A stretch of DNA of 16,308 nt from Entrophospora sp. SA101. Its lineage: Eukaryota; Glomeromycota; Glomeromycetes; Entrophosporales; Entrophosporaceae. Positions 9,527 to 16,308 of the stretch are shown here, piece by piece. Location of the stretch: positions 19,070-35,377 of the forward strand of contig CAUDNR010000391.1 in NCBI GenBank assembly GCA_958430865.1. Reading direction: 5' to 3'. The notes under the pieces are model-generated. The model did no database searches and was not told the origin of the DNA. It worked only from the letters and a program-made list of their open reading frames with translations. The translations under genes and the position numbers were made by a program. The stretch's first letter is position 1, and every line of letters begins with the position of its first letter.

Positions 9527-12500
9527 ATGAAAAATAATATGAACAATACTTTACCAAACTTTAAACTTGATACTAATAATATTCCTTCAGAAGTTTTTCG
9601 TTCTTCACCTTCAACTCCTGTATCTGCTTCAATACCCCTTAAAAAATCAAATAAACCATCTAAAACCTCGAATTCCGCCTCATCTTCCTCATCCACCTCA
9701 TCCACCTCATCCACTACCGCCTCTATTCCTTTCTCACAAGGTAGACAACCAACAGTGGCTACAATATCTTTAGCTCCAACAACTACCACAACTGTGGTCA
9801 CTACAACTACTACCACTACAACTTCTTTTCCCCCTTTACTATTAAATCCTCCACCTTTACCAAAACACCTTGATCCAAAAGAATATCCTTTAGCTGACAC
9901 TCCAACACCTCCAGTTTTAAAAAGGTTTTGTTTTGATTTAAATGGCCAACCTGCTTACATTCGTGAGCATGAGGACACTGAAGAACAATTGTTGAAGGTT
10001 TGTAATACAATACATACACATATATATAAATTAAATATCAAATCTAAAATAATAAAATATACATATATACTTATTTATAGCTTCAAGAGGCTTTATATAA
10101 TATGCGAGCATCTGGTCCTACATCCTCTACATCAAAAACTGTAAAGACTGCTACTTATCATTCTTTTAATGATAATTTTAGTGGAGCTAAACCTTCAGAA
10201 AGCGGTGCCCGTAAAAGACCTGCATCTCCCTTAGAATTAACATTAGAACCTCCTAAACAATCTTCCAATAATAATAGTATTGATAGCAATGAGCTTAGTA
10301 ATCATTTAAGCAAAACCACGCGGGCTTATAGATCTTTATCCCCGCCACATAAGAAAGTTTGTGCCAAATCATCCTCATCCATGGTAACAAGTCCTTCAAA
10401 ACAAGAGAATGATCCAATTTCACAAAGACAATGGATGGAATTTTCAAATAACAATGATGAGGATGAGAATGGTGACGATGAGGATGGTGACGATGATAAT
10501 ATTACCGGGATTAAAATAAATTCACTTATAAATAATAATAATAATCTTCAAGTTGACTCACGCCAATCCATTACCCCCTCCACTTCTTCAAATTCAAGAC
10601 ATTATAATGCCATGTCAACATCTAATCTTGGTATGGATACTCCTTCTACTGCAAGAAGTACCCAATCTTCTGCACTTCCTTCTCCATCTCTTTCACCAAA
10701 CAATAATACAAATCAATTTGAAACTTTCTTTGCTAACCATTCTTCTAACACCAATATGAATGATGATGATAATTTAACAACAATTATTGATGATAGTAAT
10801 TGGAGCCTACAGCAACAACAAAGTCAACAACAAACAAGAAAAGCCATTACCACCACAACTACTTCTTCCGAATTACCTAGTTTATGGGATTTAAATACCA
10901 TGTTAGCAACATTCGACGCACTACCGCCTTCAATGAAATCTTATATGCTTTTTCAATTATTAAGGCGTTGTCCTACTAATACTCTCCAATATGTTAGTAG
11001 TATAATTTTACCTGCATTAAGAAAAGATTTTCTTGGTACTTTACCGCTAGAACTAAGTCTACACATAGTAAGATACTTGGATGCATCAAGTATGTGTAAA
11101 GCAGCTCAAGTTAATCAACGATGGAGGAATGTTGTGGATGGTGATGGATTTACTTGGAAAAAGCGCTTGTTATCTGATGGTTTCAATCTTGAGGAATCAG
11201 AAGAAGCACGAGCTATTTCAGAAAATTGGGGTTTTGCAAATTCAATAAAATCGTCAACAACAATTAAAAATAATCACGAGGACATTGATAGTAATAATAA
11301 AAATAATTATGACGATGACGGTGGTTCAAGGCAAGTAGATATTTCATCTTCTGAAGAAAGGACAATTGTAGAAATTGATGAAGATGACAATACTGAGATT
11401 ATGAGAGTTATCAATAATAATACTAGAATTAAAATTGAAGGTTCTGAATCTTCAAGACATATTCTTAACAACAATGAAAACAATGATAATGATAATGATG
11501 ACGATAACGATATGGTAGTTGATTCTGATGAAGCTCCAAAACAAGAAAATTCTCATACTTCAATTATTGAAGATGATGATATTGATAATGGTGATGGCGG
11601 TGGCGATGATGTAAATTTGCAAGGTTCTTATACACTCTCTCCTAGTAGTACAGAGGTCCAGCCATCATCATCTAATAATACAAATGGTAACGACAATGAT
11701 AATAGTGATAGTCATAGTAAGGATGACGACAATAATGATTCTTCACATACAAAGGAGATTTCTTCAATTCAAAATAAAGGTAAAGGTCGAGCAGACGTTG
11801 GATGGGATTCAACAGAACTTTATCAAGACGAACCAAATCAAGACGATGATAAGCCATATGATGGTGATGATAGTGATGTTGATGCAATGTCTCAAGAAAG
11901 TGGTGATCATGTTGACACCTCTGATGATAAATTACCTCTTCCACCTTCAACCAATCATCCATATAAAGAGATCTACCGCCGCCATTATCTTACACGAAAA
12001 AATTGGTCTTATGGTCGACATAAGCACATATCATTCCAAGGTCATGGTAACAATGTTGTAACCTGTTTGCAATTCGACTCTGAAAAAATTATTTCAGGCT
12101 CAGACGATCAATGTATAAATGTTTACGATACAGCTACTGGTAGAATGATAAATAGACTCGAAGGTCATGATGGTGGTGTTTGGGCTTTACAATATGTTGA
12201 TAAAACATTGGTTTCTGGCTCAACAGACAGAACGGTTCGCATATGGGATCTTTCAAAAGGCATATGCACTCATGTATTTCCAGGTCACACGAGCACTGTT
12301 AGGTGTCTTCAAATCATAACACCACAAAATGTTAATCCAAACCCAAATGAGCCACCTATTATCGAACCACCTATTCCTTTAATTGTCACAGGCTCAAGAG
12401 ACTCTACGCTAAAAGTATGGCGTTTACCTAATGAATCTGATTCACCATATCATCCTACTATACCTTCATCGCCATCTGACAATGCTCAATTTAGCGATAA

Positions 12501-13268
12501 TCCATTTTTCATTCGCACCCTTCAAGGTCATAATCATTCTGTTCGTGCTTTAGCAGGTGTAGGAAACACTTTAGTTAGTGGTAGCTATGATTGCACTGTC
12601 AGGGTTTGGAATATCATGACAGGTGAATGTGTATGGCGTCTACAAGGACATTCACAAAAGGTTTATTCTGTTGTGTTAGATGCTAAAAGGAAAAAATGTA
12701 TGAGTGGAAGTATGGACGGCACCGTTAAAGTATGGAGTCTTGAAGATGGCACTAATATTTGGACATTAGAAGGACATTCATCGCTTGTTGGTCTACTTGA
12801 TCTTTCTCACGATTACCTTGTTTCAGCAGCAGCAGATTCAAGTCTTCGTATATGGAATCCCGATGATGGCACGTGCAAGCATGTATTAACTACTCATTCT
12901 GGAGCAATAACATGCTTTCAGCATGACGAAGACAAAGTTATATCCGGTTCAGATGGAACTTTGCGTATGTGGGACGTGAAAACAGGAAAACATATTCGAG
13001 ACCTTCTAACAGGACTGAGTGGTGTATGGTAATGTATTTATTTTATATATATATATTTTTTTTTTCTTAAGCTAAAATAGTAATTAATTATAGGCAAGTG
13101 AGATTTGACGAGCGGCGGTGTGTTGCAGCTGTGCAAAGGAATTCTGTGACTTGGTTTGAGGTCTTGGATTTCGGAGTATTTGGTATAGAAGAAGGAAAAA
13201 ACACACATAATGCCAGCTGTACTGATGAAAATGGTAATTGGATTTCTAAAAGAATAATTATAGGATAG
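9527..13268 (+). CDS. CDC4: Cdc4/Pop1/FBXW7-like F-box WD40 protein, SCF substrate receptor
   Basis: Substrate receptor of an SCF ubiquitin ligase that recognises phosphodegrons. Three exons, 9527-9997, 10081-13028 and 13094-13268, in phase, giving 1197 residues, much longer than Cdc4 (779) or FBXW7. The N-terminal ~420 residues are Ser/Thr/Asn/Pro-rich low complexity. A dimerisation-type D domain lies about 425-475 (PPSMKSYMLFQLLRRC), then the F-box about 476-520 (TLPLELSLHIVRYLDASS, then NQRWRNVV). An acidic Asp/Asn/Ser linker follows, about 535-780, before the conserved YKEIYRRHYLTRKNW. Seven WD40 repeats span about 805-1150 (GHGNNVVTC, GHDGGVWAL, GHTSTVRCL, GHNHSVRAL, GHSQKVYSV, GHSSLVGLL, THSGAITCF). 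Arg898, Arg930 and Arg979 align with the FBXW7 phosphodegron-binding Arg465, Arg479 and Arg505. Exon 3 supplies the Cdc4-type end, WQVRFDERRCVAAVQRN then VLDFG. Bases 11885-11960 recur inverted at the window end. Confidence 0.95.
11885..11960 (+). repeat. Copy A of a 76-bp perfect inverted duplication
   Basis: These 76 bases encode residues 760-784 of the F-box protein (the end of the acidic linker, reading MSQESGDHVD and onward to STNHP). They occur again without mismatch, in reverse orientation, at 16233-16308. Identity stops immediately after the ATCATCC on the downstream side. Confidence 0.97.
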
Positions 13269-13750
13269 GTTATACTTGCCATCACTACTAAAGTACATTT
13301 CACACCATCAGCATGAATAAATTATTACTGTTTAGTTTATTTTTTTTTTTTTGAATATGTTTATCATTGTGATTAAATTTAAATTAACGATTATAGGATT
13401 ATATATGTAGTTATGAACGTTTTTAATTTTAAAAATTTTTTTATTTCATGTTTGCATATCAATCATAAATACATTATAATTTAGATCTATATAAAGTTTT
13501 CTTGTATTATGATTTTTTTTAGATTTATAAAATAATTTTTTCTTTTTTACTAATATTATTAAAAATGTAAGATAATATTTTTACATATATAATAAGATGT
13601 ATATGAATTATGATCATTATTTATATTTATAAGATTATTTGATTTTTGAATAAATTTTAAATTCAAAAAGATGAGTCGGTAGATCATGATCAACATATAA
13701 ATATCTGAATTTTTTTTTTTAATTAAATTATTAATTTTACAAAAATTAGC
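13269..13750. other. Intergenic region between the F-box and ATP17 genes
   Basis: About 480 bases of very AT-rich DNA with long T runs (13338-13352, 13504-13520 and 13710-13720). No reading frame with recognisable features and no RNA gene was seen. It holds the 3' UTR of the F-box gene and the promoter of the ATP synthase gene. Confidence 0.5.
13316..13321 (+). terminator. Possible polyadenylation signal of the F-box gene
   Basis: AATAAA 47 bases after the TAG stop codon, followed by T-rich sequence. Spacing is plausible; the motif alone is weak evidence. Confidence 0.35.
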
Positions 13751-14117
13751 ATGAGTTCAATCAAATCACTCATTCCTCCAAAACTTTCTGCCTCAGGAAT
13801 TGCGGGTAACTCTGCAGCGTACGCACAATTAAGTGACTTTTATAGCAAACTTCCAAAAGGTCCTCTATCTCAACATGCACCACCTGGATTATTAGGCCGA
13901 TATTATTATAGATATTTTAGAACTAGCTCGCCTGCTCCTATTCTTCATCTTATTGTAGGCCTGGGAATATTAGATTATGCACTTGCATATCACCTTCATT
14001 TAAGTAAATAGCATTTTTTTGATTTTTAAAAGTAACTTGAATTAATATTATATCTTATTAATTTACAAAATTCTTGATACTTTTTTAGAGCATCACAAGA
14101 ATAAAAAACATCATTAA
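13751..14117 (+). CDS. ATP17: Mitochondrial F1Fo-ATP synthase subunit f (Atp17-like)
   Basis: Small subunit of the membrane Fo sector of mitochondrial ATP synthase. Two exons, 13751-14003 and 14089-14117, giving 93 residues, close to mature yeast Atp17. The fungal pattern is visible: SLIPPKLS near the N-terminus, FYSKLPKGP (residues 30-38), LLGRYYYRYF, then one membrane segment about 62-82 ending DYALAYHLHL. Splicing from the GTAAAT donor at 14004 to the first of two adjacent AGs (ending 14088) adds KHHKNKKHH, matching the basic His-rich tail after H-L-R in yeast Atp17. Reading through the intron would end at Ser-Lys instead; using the second AG would give a different four-residue tail. The join is therefore supported by homology. 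Confidence 0.9.
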
Positions 14118-14826
14118 AATAAAATTAAATCAAGCAATATTCATAATAATAATAATAATAATAGCAATATTGGTAATCATTAATATTATAAAGTAAATAT
14201 TTAATAAAATAATTTAGGCGTTTTATTAAAGCCCTTTCTAAAGAATTTCAATTTGCAATTTAGATTTTATTATTCTATTTTATACATAACTTTTAATTTT
14301 TTTTAATTAAAAAAAAAAAGAAATTATATAATTTAGATAAAATAATAAAGTTGTTATCGTCAAAGAAATCGTTATTATTATTATTATAAAGACGAGGGTT
14401 TTCATTAATGATGCGCATTATATCTAATTTACTACTGATAGAATCTACGAGTTGAATAAATGGGGGAATTTACAAATTCTAAAGTTTTATTTTATGTGCA
14501 AAGTCTATACATAGTCAGATGGGCCTGTTACTCCAAAACAGTACATAGTAATCACATAAATATGACACGGAGGTTTTTTACTGTTATTATTATTATTAAG
14601 TTAACGAACGACTCATTTGTATCGTGGTGGAAGAATTCATTCTTTTAATATTAGAAGTTAATGGGATGCTTAATTTCCAGAGGATTTTGTAAAAAGGATT
14701 AATTGTTTTGGCAGTCTTTACTACCCTTTGAAACCTAATAATATTATTAAACTAATCAAAAAAAGTTTAGAAAACAAAAATTTTCCCTTTCGTTAATTCA
14801 AATATTGAACCCATAATAAATGTTGA
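14118..14826. other. Intergenic region between ATP17 and the tail-anchored-type gene
   Basis: About 710 bases. The first 230 are A/T and AAT-repeat rich, with an AATAAA at 14203-14208 (86 bases after the ATP17 stop) that may serve as a polyadenylation signal. The stretch 14340-14720 has a more mixed composition. It contains a 62-codon open frame (14460-14648) with no recognisable features, which I do not call as a gene. No tRNA or other RNA was recognised. Confidence 0.5.
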
Positions 14827-14837
14827 ATGAAGGTTAA
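14820..14837 (+). promoter_or_regulatory. Overlapping upstream ORF of five codons
   Basis: An ATG at 14820 opens a five-codon frame (Met-Leu-Asn-Glu-Gly, then TAA) in a different frame from, and overlapping, the main start at 14827. If the mRNA leader includes it, scanning ribosomes would meet it first and initiation at the main ATG would depend on leaky scanning. It has A at -3 (AATAAATG), while the main ATG has T at -3 (TGTTGAATG). Confidence 0.45.
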
Positions 14838-15480
14838 TAAAAATAGTTACAACGACATTCAACCTTGTGGATGTTTCGATGCTAAATCTACTGATTTATT
14901 GGAAGCAACTCCAATAAATCTAGTTAAAAGTTTCTTTATTGTTGATAAGGTTAAAAGTGCTAAAAAATTAGCACAATCGATTATCAGTATAGAATATTTA
15001 AATGGTCATAATCAAATAGTTAGTTCAGAAGAAACGGGAGAATATAACGATTTAAAAACTTATTTACAACCTTTACCTGTTGATCAAGAAGTTACTAGAA
15101 AAGATTTGAATATTAGTGATGAACCTCGTGAAGATAACGATTTAGAAAAAGTTAGGAAACAGATTTTAATTTATTTTCAAGAGCATGGTATTGAAAAAGT
15201 TAGAGTGGAAGGTAATAAACTAATCATAAAGTATAACCATAAAGAAGAAGAAGAAGAAGAAGCAAATTCATCTGAATTACAGCAAATTCAATCTTATTGT
15301 CAAGCCAAAGGAGTAAATTCGTTAACTTTAAATGATTTAAAAAAGGGTAATAATAATCAAGAGTTAGGATATGGAAAAATTCTTTTCTATGGGGGCATTG
15401 CTGTGGTAGTTTTTTGCGTGGTAGGATTAATTGCTTATCTTGCTTATCGAAGTGAAAAAAATAGACCACGAGGATATTAA
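14827..15480 (+). CDS. Unrecognised protein with a single C-terminal membrane segment
   Basis: Intronless frame of 217 residues; I do not recognise the family. Residues 1-180 are soluble-looking, without a signal peptide. A Cys-Gly-Cys lies at 14-16. Residues 106-138 (LEKVRKQILIYFQEHGIEKV onward) and 150-172 (ELQQIQSYCQAKGVNSLTLN) resemble each other loosely and are separated by a run of seven Glu (140-146). A strongly hydrophobic segment at about 184-207 (ILFYGGIAVVVFCVVGLIAY) is followed by a short basic tail, YRSEKNRPRGY. This suggests a tail-anchored or C-terminally anchored membrane protein facing the cytosol; that is inference. The start is the first in-frame ATG, but a short out-of-frame ATG precedes it, and an upstream exon cannot be excluded. 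The open frame length and biased composition support a real gene. Confidence 0.65.
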   Translation: MKVNKNSYNDIQPCGCFDAKSTDLLEATPINLVKSFFIVDKVKSAKKLAQSIISIEYLNGHNQIVSSEETGEYNDLKTYLQPLPVDQEVTRKDLNISDEPREDNDLEKVRKQILIYFQEHGIEKVRVEGNKLIIKYNHKEEEEEEANSSELQQIQSYCQAKGVNSLTLNDLKKGNNNQELGYGKILFYGGIAVVVFCVVGLIAYLAYRSEKNRPRGY

Positions 15481-15712
15481 AATATAGTGGGAGTTTCAAA
15501 CTTTATTATATGTCTAAAAGTAATCGATTATTTTATTAAAATATGAAAAAAAAGTATGATCATAATGAAGTTAAAAGTAAAGAGAAAGATTGCTTTGTCA
15601 AGGAAAACAGTAAAATTTTTGAAGAATCGCCAGTAAATAGGACTAATTATTTTACTTGTTTATTGCCTTTTTGCATTTTGCATTATATTAAAAAATTAAT
15701 AAAAATTCATAG
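15481..15712. other. Convergent intergenic spacer
   Basis: AT-rich gap between the stop codons of the + strand membrane protein gene and the - strand partial frame. A 77-codon + strand frame (15543-15776) starts here and overlaps the end of the partial frame; it has no recognisable features and is not called. Confidence 0.45.
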
Positions 15713-16308
15713 TCAATCGATAAAAATTTCTGAATTTATTTTATTATCATCATTAATACCGTCATTAATATTATGACAATAACAATTATTTAATATATCT
15801 ATACATTCATCTAAATCTTTAGCCTCTTGAACTTTAATTATTTCAGATATTACAACTTTTGATACTGATAAAAAAATTTGTTCTTTTGGAAATTCCAGAA
15901 AATTTTCAATTACCATATTACCATTACCATTATTACCAATAGCGCTATTATTGTTATTATTGTTATTATTATTACAACTGCTATTACTTGGTTCTCCTCC
16001 ATCTAATAAAGAGACATTGAAAACCTTTTCTATTATATTATAAATAATTGTTTCAAATTCTTCTTTATTTATATTTGCTTGTTTTTGTACTAATGCAGAA
16101 CAAAATTTTAAAAAATAGCTTTTAATATTAGAAGTAGAATTTATAGTTGAAAATAAATGTTTTGTGGTTAAGTGGTTTGGTTGTAAATTGAGTGGAATTA
16201 GATTCAAAAAATGCAATGAAATTTCGGGATTAGGATGATTGGTTGAAGGTGGAAGAGGTAATTTATCATCAGAGGTGTCAACATGATCACCACTTTCTTG
16301 AGACATTG
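15713..16308 (-). CDS. Partial unidentified reading frame fused in frame to an F-box gene fragment
   Basis: Open from the window edge to a TGA at 15713-15715, about 197 residues from the first visible Met; the frame is open through the edge, so the true start is unknown. The first 25 residues come from the 76-bp segment that is identical to the Cdc4-like gene's linker (residues 760-784 there), in the same frame. After STNHP the sequence is unrelated: NPEISLHFLNLIPLNLQPNH, a helical-looking stretch to about residue 100, a poly-Asn run (about 112-120), and a second hydrophobic/charged stretch (FPKEQIFLSVSKVVISEIIK). I recognise no family. The part downstream of the junction looks like genuine coding sequence, with helix-like periodicity and few low-complexity breaks apart from poly-Asn. 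Whether the F-box segment belongs to this gene is doubtful: it may be a fusion or an artefact. Confidence 0.4.
   Translation of the reverse strand, partial: MSQESGDHVDTSDDKLPLPPSTNHPNPEISLHFLNLIPLNLQPNHLTTKHLFSTINSTSNIKSYFLKFCSALVQKQANINKEEFETIIYNIIEKVFNVSLLDGGEPSNSSCNNNNNNNNNSAIGNNGNGNMVIENFLEFPKEQIFLSVSKVVISEIIKVQEAKDLDECIDILNNCYCHNINDGINDDNKINSEIFID
16233..16308 (-). repeat. Copy B of the 76-bp perfect inverted duplication
   Basis: Reverse complement of 11885-11960 without a mismatch; the match reaches the last base of the window, so its true length is unknown. It sits 4.27 kb from copy A in opposite orientation. Confidence 0.97.

Noticed and set aside
9490..9900. 136-codon minus-strand frame with poly-Val and Gly/Lys-rich stretches
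   Set aside because: It is the antisense shadow of the Thr/Ser/Pro-rich N-terminus of the F-box protein; low-complexity repeats keep both strands open.
14460..14648. 62-codon + strand frame
   Set aside because: No recognisable features, no splice or polyadenylation support; left as intergenic.
15543..15776. 77-codon + strand frame
   Set aside because: Overlaps the 3' end of the minus-strand frame and shows no family signature; judged a chance frame.

Overview
The window reads as nuclear DNA of an AT-rich, intron-rich fungus. It holds nine protein-coding loci in about 16 kb, each conserved gene is broken by short GT-AG introns (about 65-100 nt), and the intergenic DNA is full of A/T runs and microsatellites. 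A fungal type Atp17 (F-type ATP synthase subunit f), a Cdc4/Pop1-type F-box/WD40 protein and a P3A plasma-membrane proton pump support a fungus. The combination of very low GC, Asn/Ser-rich proteins and animal-like orthologues that are rare in Dikarya (EI24, a DNAJC17-like J-protein) is what I would expect from an early-diverging lineage such as arbuscular mycorrhizal fungi (Glomeromycotina, e.g. Rhizophagus). That placement is inference.

Layout on the + strand unless noted: 184-633 proteasome assembly chaperone 4 (PSMG4-like, with an apparent one-base frameshift); 634-1804 long repeat-rich upstream region; 1805-4685 plasma-membrane H+-ATPase; 5327-6939 EI24-like ER membrane protein (six exons); 7045-7879 on the - strand ARPC4, the Arp2/3 complex 20-kDa subunit (five exons, the first and last tiny); 8008-8921 DNAJC17/Cwf23-like spliceosomal J-protein; 9527-13268 Cdc4/Pop1/FBXW7-like F-box WD40 substrate receptor; 13751-14117 ATP synthase subunit f; 14827-15480 an unrecognised single-exon protein with one C-terminal membrane segment; 15713-16308 on the - strand a partial reading frame that runs off the window.

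The genes do not form a pathway. They are housekeeping genes for protein turnover (PSMG4, Cdc4-like), membrane energetics (H+-ATPase, Atp17), ER/autophagy (EI24), actin nucleation (ARPC4) and splicing (DNAJC17). ARPC4 and DNAJC17 are divergent with only 128 bp between start codons; EI24 and ARPC4 converge with 105 bp between stop codons.

The strongest anomaly is a perfect 76-bp inverted copy of part of the F-box gene's acidic linker (11885-11960), found again at 16233-16308 and running to the window edge. It is joined in the same reading frame to unrelated coding sequence. This is either a recent partial duplication/gene fusion or a chimeric or assembly-end artefact. I see no CRISPR array, tRNA, rRNA, transposase or new multi-gene system.
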